A program made the position numbers and the translations under genes. Of a stretch of DNA of 64,000 nt, positions 1 to 9,873 are shown one piece after another. The notes beneath the pieces were generated by a model, which worked only from the letters and a program-made list of their open reading frames with translations, had not been told where the DNA came from and did no database searches. Numbering within the stretch: the first letter of the stretch is position 1; every line of letters begins with the position of its first letter. Source of the stretch: Atrina japonica (Eukaryota > Mollusca > Bivalvia > Pterioida > Pinnidae); the NCBI GenBank assembly GCA_030159075.1, contig BROG01000155.1:682001-746000 (forward strand), given 5' to 3'.

Positions 1-140
1 AGGCACATGATACTTGAGTATAAACAGACATAAAAGAACAATGAAAAACAGCAAAAAAAATGGTAAAAGCAGAAGACGACATGAGACAGAAGAGAAATTG
101 TGGATTTTTAATGAGAAAGAAGGAAATGAAGAATACGTAC

Positions 141-178
141 CTGTCTTTACGAGCCTTTAGTGAGGTTGCTGAAATTCT
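141..178 (-). CDS. Possible exon 6 (SATSLKARKD-type peptide)
   Basis: On the minus strand a short block is bounded by a strong donor GACAG|GTACGT and by pyrimidine-rich acceptors CTACCACAG and, ten bases inside, ATTTCAG. Joined directly to exon 5 (phase 1), only the inner acceptor (exon 141-168) keeps the frame open, reading A-T-S-L-K-A-R-K-D. The outer acceptor (141-178) gives the same frame if a phase-0 exon was missed between 179 and 5673. The peptide is not recognisable as an EH-domain end, so this exon rests on splice signals alone. Confidence 0.4.
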
Positions 179-1705
179 CTGTGGTAGGTAAGTAAAAACA
201 TCAACGGTCCCCTCAAGTTTGAAATCTGAAATAGATAATGGACTGTCAACTGACTTGCTTCAACTCATCTGTGTCCAGGTAAACATCCACAAATAAAACT
301 CCAAAAACTCAAAAAGCCATGTGACCAATTTAAACAAAAAATCTTCATAAAGCCATCAATCTTGATATTCTAAATCAGCAATCAATAACAAAAACAATTA
401 CCTTCAAAATCATACAAAAACAGAATCACTGATGGATGTAAACTTTTAAAGACCTATTTCTATAAGACTTCCAATGCAATACCACCAACTGTTGAAAATG
501 ACAATAGTTCATATTTCTGTTTAACTTAAAGCCAAGGACAGCTGAATATTGTGGCTAAAAGTTAATTTTCTGTGACACTTTATTAATTCTGTCGTTGTTT
601 GAGATTATATCTAAATCTGACAACCTTTACGATTTAAACCGAAAATGTGGACTAATCCGACACTCTTCATAGTAACTTCATCATAACATAAACATGTGAT
701 GTAATTAATTTGTCATATTTCATTTTATATCAACACACTTTCCAAGATTTCAACCAGGTGAATGGTGAATACCTATATCTCAATGTAATGAAATTATGTG
801 CCATGTCAATCATATACTAATGTAATATGTGAATAACTGACAAGAAATTGACAATGTCAGAGAGAAATAAATTTCACTCTTTTAAGTACAAATATTACTA
901 AGTATCAGAAAATTCAAATGGCGATTAAGCTGTACAACATGAGATAATTCCCACAAAGTATATAGAAACGAATGTAACCATGTGATTTATAAACCCATGG
1001 AATATAATGAAGTAATACATGTATTGAGGAATAAATATACACATACAAATTACACAGTTAGATCCAAGTTAGAATAGGTGTTTTTCAAAATAAAACTGTT
1101 TCTGCTATCTTCCTTGTGTTTTAATGTTAGTTTATTCCATGTCTCTGATACATGTATGAACTCTTTTGAAGAAGTTGATTTTTAATTATAATTTAATAGT
1201 ACAAGAAATTTTAGTATACAAATCAACCCACACTACCTTAAATATCTTGTGTGTTTTGATGACACATACTAATTTTTGGAGAAAATGTATTCAAAATTAC
1301 ATCCCAATGCTATTTTTTTGCCATGCACACTTACAACTTTACATAATTAGAGAGAGAAAATTTCTAAACTTTGCATCGTTTTCAATTATAACCTGATAAT
1401 GTACAGGCTTCAAGGCTGGGAGTTTTACAAATGTTTCAATTTTTTACAAATGTACATATCAATGCACCTGAACCTACATTTATCTATATTTTCTACATTA
1501 TGTATTGTAATAGTCTGGTATTAAGAAATATAAATGCTTTGTAAAGAGTCAACAAAAATTATGAAAATAAATCCACTCAAATCTCTTATTGAAATCATAA
1601 GTAACATTTCTATGTTGATAGTATAAAGTGAAATAACATGTTAAACTCCTTATGCCTAAATGCACCATTAATTATATAATGGACTACACAACTTCCATAA
1701 AGATT

Positions 1706-2075
1706 ACCAAAGTTCATCTAATCTTAAACACAATGACAGAATTGAGTTATACATCTAATGTATTTTCAGATTCAAAGCTTTGAAGAAACTTAATACATCG
1801 CTAATAATCTTTAATTATTGCAAACTTATACAAAAAAATTTTCTTTCAATTTTGAACAAGTCTTTAAGATGCTATTTAACCAAATAAAAATGACCAAAGT
1901 TCATCTAATCTTAAATATGGTAACAGAACTGAGTTACATATCAGAGGTACTTCAAAGCTTTAAAGAAACTTGATATACCATCAGCAAACTAGAATTACAT
2001 TGTATCACAAACTTACAAAAATGTCTTTTTCTTCAATTTTTATTAGTTTTAAAGGTGCTCCCTACTTGAATTTCA
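1706..2075. repeat. Imperfect tandem duplication, period 187 bp
   Basis: The phrase ACCAAAGTTCATCTAATCTT occurs at 1706 and again at 1893. Both copies continue with similar text (GAGTTA, then CAAAGCTTT, GAAACTT and CAAACTTA). The copies have diverged by point changes and small gaps. Confidence 0.75.
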
Positions 2076-2184
2076 AGAAATTTCATTTTTTTTTTTTTCT
2101 TCTTAAAATGTTTCTATTTACTTATGTATCGTTTTAAATTCTATCACCACTGTAGATGCACTAGGGGTGAAAGAGAGCCACTCA

Positions 2185-2592
2185 GGGCTTAAAGTCACCA
2201 AAATCATACTCAGCACTCAAGCTCAACTGACTTTTCATGATTTTAAGGTAAAAAAAACCCAAATTTATTCTGTAACTGGACATGTTTGAATATTGACAGC
2301 ATACAAGAGTAAATAATGATAAAAGTTATTGCTCATTTGAAGAAAATTTCAGAAATATTAAAATATTGTTTGAGTATGTACTGAAATTTTTAGTTCCATA
2401 CTCAACATATTTATTCATTTTTTACAGGAAAATCATAAATGTGACACAAATATTTATATGTGAATGATGAAAAATAAAAATATGTTTCCTAATTACTCAA
2501 AACTTAAGGTTTTATACAAACGATTACATAGTCAATGTAATGAAATAACAGTTGAGCTTGAGTATTGCGTAAATTTGGTGACTTCAGGCCCC
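2185..2592. mobile_element. Foldback element with about 45-bp inverted arms
   Basis: The left arm (2185-2229) contains AAGTCACCAAAATCATAC and ends CTCAAGCTCAACTG. The right arm (2549-2592) is its inverse complement, starting CAGTTGAGCTTGAGTATT and containing TTTGGTGACTTCAGGCCCC. The 320-bp middle is AT-rich and non-coding. The structure fits a non-autonomous inverted-repeat transposon. No target duplication is obvious. Confidence 0.65.
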
Positions 2593-2624
2593 AGTCTATG
2601 ACACTTTGTGAGTTTTTTATCATA

Positions 2625-2820
2625 CTGCAGTGGGACCTATCTTGAGCAACCACCTTTTCTGCCACTAAAATGTGGTCATACATAATAGGTGATCTCTTAT
2701 AAGAGGTTTTTATGTAAAGAGTTATTTAACTACCAGTATGGTAAGTAGTTTTCAGCATGTGGTTTTTAGAAGACAGGTGGTCTTTCATGAGAGCGGTCTT
2801 TCAAGACAGGTTCCACTGTA
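2625..2820. mobile_element. Family A inverted-repeat element (MITE-like), copy 1
   Basis: The element begins CTGCAGTGGGACCTATCTTG and ends TCTTTCAAGACAGGTTCCACTGTA, a degenerate inverted repeat. The interior carries CTGCCACTAAAATGTGGTC and GAAGACAGGTGGTCTTTC, both found in the copies at 44215 and 54615. Confidence 0.75.
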
Positions 2821-3189
2821 AATAAAAGCCAAGCACACAAATGCCCAATTACAGGCTTGTAAGTTACTTGTTGTCAAGTAATAACTAAGAACATACTGGT
2901 CAGCCACCAATTTTCACCAAGCACAAATTCGCACCAACTGATTTTAACTGGCCTGGAATGTGCAAACATGTGCGTTCTTTCAAAGATTTTTCTGTACAAG
3001 GCGTTATTCTGATTGCCAAAGGAAAAGAAAAAAATGATTTCTCTGAGAAACAAAAAATATCAGGTAAAATATAACGAGCTGGCACAAACTGGAATCTGAT
3101 CAGTATGTACATGTATGAACAAAAATAAAAATTTTGACTGTACACATACCAATCAATGAAAGAATGACTACAAAATTGTTAAGGCCATT

Positions 3190-3408
3190 TTAACCCATCA
3201 ACCCCTGTAGCCACATTTGGACTCACCCATTTCAAAGAATGGTAAAGTCCACTGTTAGAATTCAGGAGTATAGGATTAAGAATCCAAATTGTATAATAAT
3301 TTTACATGTAATAATAACTTGTTGACTCCTAAATTAATGGCAGTAGACCATACTATCTACTGATTTGGGAAGAGTCTAAATGTCACCACATGGGCTGATG
3401 AGTTAAAA
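3190..3408. mobile_element. Family F-like palindromic element, longer variant
   Basis: The ends read TTAACCCATCAACCCCTGTA and CATGGGCTGATGAGTTAA, an inverted pair bounded by TTAA like the 90-bp family F copies. Each half contains AGTCCA or AGAGTCTAAATGT words shared with that family. It is about 220 bp and may be a nested or duplicated copy. Confidence 0.5.
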
Positions 3409-4272
3409 AATCTCTTTTTATATATCTCATACACCAGTATTAGAAATGAGTTAGTTGGTAAGCATATTTTTTCTGGAAAAATGTTCATCTTGAAATATTC
3501 CAGAAGAAAAAAAGTATGTGGACATAAGTGTTTTTGTCTTTTTTAAACAAATTGTGAATGGGCTTTTTAAAATAGATAGGTTGGGTCACTTACATGTATT
3601 TATTAAGTAAACATTTTTGTTTTTGGCCTTGAATGCAATTTTGAAAATATCAAATGACATGTGTTGCCTTATGCTTTTACAATCAATAACAAAAACGAAG
3701 TGACTGCTTAATCTCTGGGAAAAACAGAAAGTTATTTAGTATCAAGACAGCAGCTCTGTATTGATTTGATTGCTTTGTTTTTTTCATTTTAACTAAATAA
3801 AACTCAAACATGTATTCTGAGATGTGACTTATCTTAATGCTGTAAACATGTTATATAACATGTGGAATTTATTTACAGATTTGCATAGCTTATTCAAAGA
3901 AATTAATAACAAAAAAACACTTTCAAAGAAGATTGATTACCTATTTAAAAATTTCAAAAAAAATATTTTGCAGAATGAAAATTTAGATGTTTCTAGATTT
4001 GTACATATATATGTACCTACATTGTACCTGTCCATTATATGCACGAACGAAAACTACGTGGGAATAATTCTAAGGCTGTGAATGCAGTGTTTATTTGTCA
4101 AGATCATTAATTCTAACAATTATTTCAGTTCTCATTTTTAAAACATCCTCTCAAAGATATTTGTTTTTTTTATTACATAATCATTCATGTATTCAAATAT
4201 TTACCAAAACTAAAGAAATCTTCTTAATTTTTGTCTAATATATTAAGATTTAAATTGATGTCAAATACTTTG

Positions 4273-4362
4273 TTAACTCATCCACCCTTGAAAAACAATG
4301 GACTCTTCTGTAAATCAACAACTTAGACCAGTCCAAATGTGTCTTTAGGGGTGGATGAGTTA
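4273..4362. mobile_element. Family F palindromic element bounded by TTAA, best copy
   Basis: The 90-bp element starts TTAACTCATCCACCC and ends GGGTGGATGAGTTAA, a perfect 15-base inverted repeat including TTAA at each end. The interior contains AACAATGGACTCTTCTGTAA and GACCAGTCCAAATGTGTCTT. TTAA at both ends is the target site of piggyBac-type transposons, which suggests but does not prove the mobilising family. Confidence 0.7.
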
Positions 4363-4772
4363 AAGGGGCATGAGCTTTGGTTTTTTGTTCAATAATTTTT
4401 TTTTTAAATTCTTTCCTATTTTTCTAATTAGACTGATATACAATAACAAAAAAGAGACATACACAGGCATAAACATTCTTAAATTTCAATATACTTTGTC
4501 AAAATTGCTTGCGGAACCCAGTTTGGCAATTATTCAGTTATATATTTTTATATGCATACCACGATAGACCTGATCTTATTTTTACAAAATATACAGGAAT
4601 ATAAGATTTTTATGCCTGAGTATAGCTCTTATTTGTTATTGTTCATCAAGTACAAGTAGCAAAGTAGAAAAAATCAAAAGAATTTTTTGGTAGGCACAGC
4701 TAATGACCCCTTTAAGTTACTGCCTGTCAATTTTATTAAAGCATAAAAAATTTGAAATTTAGTAAATTTCTG

Positions 4773-4966
4773 ATTATCAAAGGGGACAGACTACTATCAA
4801 AAGGGACAGACTGTTATCAAAGGGAGCAAACTGTTATCAAAAGGGACAGGCTTTTATCAAAGGGAGCAAACTGTTATCAAAAGGGGCAGACTGTTATCAA
4901 AAGGAACAAACTGTTATTGAAAATAAAAACTATAATCAAGAGGGACAATGTTATCAAAATGGACAA
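4773..4966. repeat. 20-21 bp tandem repeat (about 9 copies)
   Basis: Units of the type TTATCAAAAGGGACAGACTG repeat head to tail, alternating with TTATCAAAGGGAGCAAACTG. Copies at the right end are degenerate. Confidence 0.85.
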
Positions 4967-5432
4967 ATAGTCATTGACCATCACTGACCAATATACCATG
5001 TTAATAACAGGTTATGGTAGTAATCAATCTGGACAACAATTAACAGTGTTAAAAGTATAATAAAAGTGGACATTTATACCCATAATAGGTTCTGTCTAGA
5101 CGTGTAACTGACAATCATCAAGACATCATTAGAATCTATAAACCTCCAATATATATGTCTCAGCCAATTCTACCTTAGAAATCTGGCTACCATAATCAGT
5201 ATACATTAGCCAATATTCTACTGTAGTGACTACATGACTGAAATATCAAATCAAAAGTGGGGCATCACAGAATTACCTCCCTTTACCATATTGTTCTCCT
5301 ATATATATCACAGGGTAATATTAAAGAAGAGGAACATTTAGGCACTGCTGAAGAGTTTGGAGTATAGAATAATGCCACAGGCCAATAGCTGTCTGTCTCT
5401 TCAGAATTTATGATAGTAAAAATTATACTTAA

Positions 5433-5545
5433 AGCAGCAGAACTTTGCCTAAAGACCACCTCGCTTAGGAAACCACTGTGCATATAAGACTAAATATTCA
5501 TGGTTCATGTATTCTATGTCTCTTAGGAAATATACAGCACTAAAT
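5433..5545. mobile_element. Family C fragment
   Basis: GCAGAACTTTGCCTAAAGAC followed by CACCTCGCTTAGGAAACCAC matches the left end of the family C element at 13029. The right half is not recognisable. Confidence 0.5.
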
Positions 5546-5673
5546 CATGAACCCATCAGAGTATTACAGAAATAGATTAAATTGTATTTTATTACTTTTG
5601 TGTGGGATGGGGTTGGGGTGTTGAGCAATATTGTTCACTTTTATGACTACATGTAAATGTATAATTATGGTAC

Positions 5674-5826
5674 CTTCTTTTTTGAGATGTCGTAGAAGAT
5701 GGCAGGCTACAGCAAATTCGTCCGGATCTAGATGACCATCTCTGTTCACATCCGACCAGTCCCAGACATCTGCCAGTTGTTCCGCAGGAAGTTTGGATAC
5801 ACTGAACAAACCAATTGCATCGATCC
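5674..5826 (-). CDS. Exon 5: residues 137-187, second half of EH2
   Basis: This 153-base exon starts after the acceptor TTCTGTAG and ends at GAAG|GTACC, phase 1 at both ends. It encodes residues 138-187. Residues 147-158 read [12 protein letters not shown], giving NPF-pocket residues Leu154 and Trp158. The EF loop is canonical: Asp162, Asn164, Asp166, His168 and Glu173. The closing helix [11 protein letters not shown] follows. An unusual second Trp at 160 comes just before the loop. The exon ends before the usual proline-rich end of the domain, so at least one more exon must follow. Confidence 0.92.
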
Positions 5827-6609
5827 CTACAGAACAGGAAAAGACAAAATCAAAAACTCCTAAATACTGTAGAATCAGAAAATTATGTTGTGGTTTTAAT
5901 TCTGTTTATTTCACTATTTTAGAATTAAAACCATGCTAATTGGTTCATTTACAAACATATTTTTTATTTCAACTGATTCAATGTAAACAAATATGATTTA
6001 TTTCTAAAACAACATAATTTAAACCTAACATAATTTTCTGCTTCTACAGAATATGTTTACCTTCTCTGCAGGGATATCTATGTTTGTCAGAGCAATATAT
6101 TTTTCAAAATATATTATTTTATTAAATAGAGAATATCAAATCGTCTTACTTAATGACATGCAGATACTATCAGACCATCTATATATATCGTTTATTTTAC
6201 TTTAAATACCTGAATTTTTTTTCAAAGACAATTCTTCATTAAATTTGCATACAACAATAAAGACCAGATATCTAGGGCATGTAATATTTATCTTCAATTT
6301 TCAGTATCCTACATTTGTATCAATCTTCCTTAAGTGAAATATTTTCAGTTCATATTCGAATTAAACAATAACTTGCTCTCTCTGATTGTGTCTGTGTGTT
6401 TTGGTGTTTCTCTCTCTGGTGGTAATCCTTATAAAGAGTTTACATTTCTGTCCATCAACCACTGATGAAGAGGAAGATGACTATTTTCAATATACATGTA
6501 ATTGATATCAATTTCAGATATATTACTACATGTGAAAGTTTACTTCATTTATAATGGAGACTGACAGTTAAGATGTACTTATTATTATTTTTGTTTTTAT
6601 TTTACTTGC
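5827..6609 (-). other. Intron 4 (783 bp, GC-AG)
   Basis: A short intron inside EH2, between the YIDG turn and the IDAIGLF helix. It begins GCAAGT and ends CCTGTTCTGTAG, with a good pyrimidine tract. It contains no visible repeat element, unlike all the other introns. Confidence 0.8.
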
Positions 6610-6612
6610 CAT
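6600..6612 (-). other. Non-canonical GC donor of intron 4
   Basis: The exon 4 / intron 4 boundary reads GATG|GCAAGTAAA on the minus strand. GCAAGT is the typical donor of the minor GC-AG class processed by the major spliceosome. Only this cut gives phase 1, which exon 5 needs. The nearby GT (AA|GTAAAA) would give phase 2 and a wrong frame in exon 5. Confidence 0.8.
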
Positions 6613-6842
6613 CTATATATCCTTTCCTCCCAACATCATAACTCTGAAAGACTTTGACATATGCCTCTTTCTCCCCTTCAGACATGGACGGCATTGATAT
6701 AAGAGGGGATTTCTTGATTACCAGATTCTTAGGGAGAGCTTTGGGAACTTTCTTTCCCTGTAGGACTCCTTGGATTAAATGCATGGCTGTCACAAACTCA
6801 TCGGCATCCAAAAGGTTGTCATTGCTAGCATCAGCCAAGTTC
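6610..6842 (-). CDS. Exon 4: residues 59-137, end of EH1, linker, start of EH2
   Basis: This 233-base exon starts after acceptor TTGATAG and completes Trp59. Residues 60-75 hold the EF-hand calcium loop of EH1: loop positions 1, 3, 5, 9 and 12 are Asp63, Ser65, Asp67, Asp71 and Glu74, so calcium binding is plausible. Residues 78-96 read A-M-H-L-I-Q-G-V-L-Q-G-K-K-V-P-K-A-L-P, the usual closing helix and proline turn of an EH domain. A linker follows, then residues 112-136 start EH2, ending K-G-Y-I-D. The 3' end is at base 6610, followed by GCAAGT. A GT three bases further on would throw exon 5 out of frame. Confidence 0.92.
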
Positions 6843-7744
6843 CTATCAATGTAAAGACAGAAAAATTTAGATAAGGTTATAAGAGTTACTTCCCTTGTTT
6901 CATTTGGTCACAAAGTTAACATTCATATTTATGTCTCCTAACACTTTAATAACTTACATAAACAAGTTTAAGATTGAATGTCTTTGTTTACAACACATAT
7001 TACTGTGTAAAACGTCTCAATATAGTCAGTCGTATTAGGCAGGCTTTTTTCTATACTTACTATAACATATAAAGAAAGGAATTTAGTGTTTTAGAGTTTG
7101 CCAAGTATTCTGGTATAAGATCAAATTCTCATTGAGAAAAGGCACCGAAGCATTAATGTATGGTAAAATAAAATTATATGCTCTTATTTCAATCCTTTTT
7201 TGTATCGTGGGTCAAAAGTCAAACAACCCACTATGGTGTGTAATTCCTCAGATCGGCATTGAGGAACAGCATTTAAAACCCAGCGAAAGTTTATCCTATT
7301 TAATTCCTCTGTAATATCAATGTGACCTAACCTATTCAATGAAAACTTTGAATTTCTAATGTACAAAATACACATATTTATTCATTTCAAGTTATCAATA
7401 TTACTCTGGCGGAAAACATTTCATAAAATTTTATGACCTTCCAACATGCAACTTTAGGAGCCGAACTTAAAATCGTAAATAATATACTGACACAAGGTAT
7501 TATGTACTTTCCTGATTGCAAATGGAGATAATAAATCAGGTATACATGCACATAGTGATGCCACTTAAGTATTTCTAGGCAGTGTTGTTATTTATCACTG
7601 TGTACTTCAAATAATACAAACAATCAGAGATTGTTTAGCCATACTACAGATTTAAAGAGAAAATTTAATGTAAAATTTGCACCAATTCATAATACAGGTA
7701 CTTCATAGACATGTTTATAAAATGTCTTCCCCAATTCAGTAATT

Positions 7745-7915
7745 ACCTATGAAAATACTGACATTTTGGTGTGAAATTTTTACACAGCTGAAAATATCAA
7801 CATTTTAGTATAAATTTTTGCACAGCTGAAAATAGTAACTTTTTGGTGTGAATTATTTTACACATTGAAAATACTGAATTTTTGGTTTGCATTTTTTAGA
7901 CAGCTGATGAAGTTT
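7745..7915. repeat. Degenerate tandem repeat, about 50-55 bp, 3-4 copies
   Basis: GAAAATACTGACATTTTGGT then ACACAGCTGAAAATATCAAC, GCACAGCTGAAAATAGTAAC and ACACATTGAAAATACTGAAT recur with TTTTGGTGTGAA between them. Confidence 0.65.
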
Positions 7916-9174
7916 TGTGTGAATTTTTTCACCCTCGAAATTTATATAAACAGACACAACATGTGCGGAATAAGTTGTTTTGCAATTTCAGATCTGGTAA
8001 ATTCTTTGACATCCAGGTTCAAAATGCATGATTTTACAAATAAATCAATCTTTCATACATGTACATAAAACATTACTTTTCCATTTGGGATCGATAAGGT
8101 AAATTTGAAGGGAAAAGCATGAACTTTTGAACATTGGGAATGGAGCCCTACATCCTATGGTCCCTTCCCCCAAACAACGTTCCTCTGAAAGACATTGAAA
8201 TGGGCATAATGAAAACAGTCCATCTTCAATACCAGCGAAGAATACAGAGGATTATATCTCCATATTGTTTACATACTTTATCACATCACTGTAGCAGCAA
8301 ATTTCTAAGTAAGACACATAATTGCGTGGCTGAATGAACAGGTTACATGACAACAACAAACAATGCAAGATTGTCACCCAGACTAAGAGGATCCGGCTAC
8401 CTGATACGACCATCCCAATATTCACGATAGAGAATGCAAATAAGGAATTAACTCTCAAGTGCCAACATACCTAATATCGAAATGAAAATCGCTTTCCAGC
8501 TTTTTGTATTTTAAATACCTGAACAATGCCAATAAAAAGTGTCATGATAGATAAAAAGACCCAATTTCCTGAAGAAATTCAAAGTAGAACATGTATACTG
8601 TTTCTATGGTAAGAAAATCAATATGATTAATTATAATGGAATGTTATAAATAAAGAAGATTGTCAGATAAACGACCACTCTATATACAAGCAGACAGGAC
8701 AGGACAAGTTATCATGGAGTTTTTTTTATTTCAGTTTGAATTACTGTTACTTGTATCAATGTATTTTCAATGTTTCAATCTTACCATGAATTTTTCATCT
8801 TTATCAAGTTTCATAAGCTGACAGTGAAGTGCCACAAATTTTGACCAGTGCTATGAACTGATTTGAAAGCAAACAACTTCTCTAAAACATACTTCCAACT
8901 ATGACTATAAACTGTTTTAAGCCTTATCTCAAACACTTGTTACTTTCGGTCTTTTTTATGTCACATGTTTAATAAGCAGTTCCTCCATTAAAATGTCATT
9001 GATGTGAACAAGATTCAAAATTGAAACCCAGTCTGAGACTCTGATACTCTATCAGTAGAGCCTTGTGAGGAATGATATATTTATTCCATTGATTTAAAGC
9101 ACAGTCCATTGCTTTTCAGAGGTAGGTCAGTTCAGTAGCTGATTATTGTGATATAACAATCTGACTTAAATGGT

Positions 9175-9560
9175 CTACAGTGGAACCTGTCTTGAAAGAC
9201 CACCCTTGTCTTGAAAGACCACCCTCATGAAACATTACCTGTCTTGAAAGACCAACCTCATGAAACATTACCTGTCTTGAAAGACCACCCTCATGAAACA
9301 TTACCTGTCTTGAAAGACCACCCTCATGAAACATTACCTGTCTTGAAAGACCACCCTCATGAAACATTACCTGTCTTGAAAGACCAACCTCATGAAACAT
9401 TACCTGTCTTGAAAGACCAACCTCATGAAACATTACCTGTCTTGAAAGACCACCCTCATGAAACATTACCTGTCATGAAAGACCACCCTCATGAAACATT
9501 ACCTGTCATGAAAGACCATCCTCATGAAACATTACCTGTCTTGAAAGACCACATTCTGGA
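9175..9560. repeat. 33-bp minisatellite grown inside a family A element end
   Basis: The block starts TACAGTGGAACCTGTCTTG, the family A terminus. It then repeats a 33-base unit (CTTGAAAGACCACCCTCATG plus AAACATTACCTGT) ten times with only CAC/CAA and CTT/CAT changes. Unit length is a multiple of three, so both strands stay open (126 and 107 codons), but the frames are only K-D-H-P-H-E-T-L-P-V repeats and have no gene signals. Confidence 0.9.
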
Positions 9561-9621
9561 GACATCTTGGTTAAATAACCACCGTATATGAAGGTTCATG
9601 GCTCATATATATGTACTGAAT

Positions 9622-9873
9622 TTTGAACAGTGTTTTAAACAACACTCAATAATTTTTCAGTTATATATGTATGTTGGCAGCCAGTTCTTAATTGGTGGAA
9701 GAGAGAACCTGGTTACCCATAAAGAGATCACCAGCCTTCCGCAAGTAAACTGGCAAACTTTCTCATAAAAATCAGCTACAGCTCCAGCAGGATTGGAACC
9801 TGCACTGACCAAAAGTGAAAGAATTCATGGTTCAAAGCGTGATGCTCTAATCACTAGGCCACAGAGGTCCCCT
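9622..9873 (-). mobile_element. Family H tRNA-derived SINE, near full length
   Basis: On the minus strand the head begins GGGACCTCTGTGGCCTAGTG ATTAGAGCATCACG, with a Pol III A box (TGGCCTAGTGATTAG). A B box GGTTCCAATCC follows at about 9796. The body has GCCAGTTTACTTGCGGAAGG, the TTCTCTCTTCCACCAAT word and a GAGTGTTGTTTAAAACA tail. The same body recurs at 26443, 44493, 45060 and 57815. Confidence 0.8.

Larger units (their letters stand above)
179..5673 (-). other. Intron 5 or partly unresolved intronic region
   Basis: This region lies downstream of exon 5. It contains a 187-bp tandem duplication, a foldback element (2185-2592), a family A element, two family F elements, a 20-bp tandem repeat and a family C fragment. 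Exon 5 ends mid-domain, so a missed small exon could be here; I found none with both splice sites and EH-like residues. Bases 179-1700 show nothing definable. Confidence 0.5.

Noticed and set aside
5283..5483. Candidate further exon of the EH gene on the minus strand
   Set aside because: The block overlaps a family C fragment (GCCTAAAGACCACCTCGC), and its translation has no EH-domain features.
7184..7375. Possible hAT transposase remnant (F-D-P-R-Y-K-K near the end of a minus-strand frame)
   Set aside because: Only about seven residues resemble the L-D-P-R-F-K motif, and nothing else of the family is nearby.
9143..9591. Repetitive proteins of 126 (+) and 107 (-) codons
   Set aside because: The 33-base unit is a multiple of three without stops, so both strands stay open. 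The sequence is an expanded transposon end.
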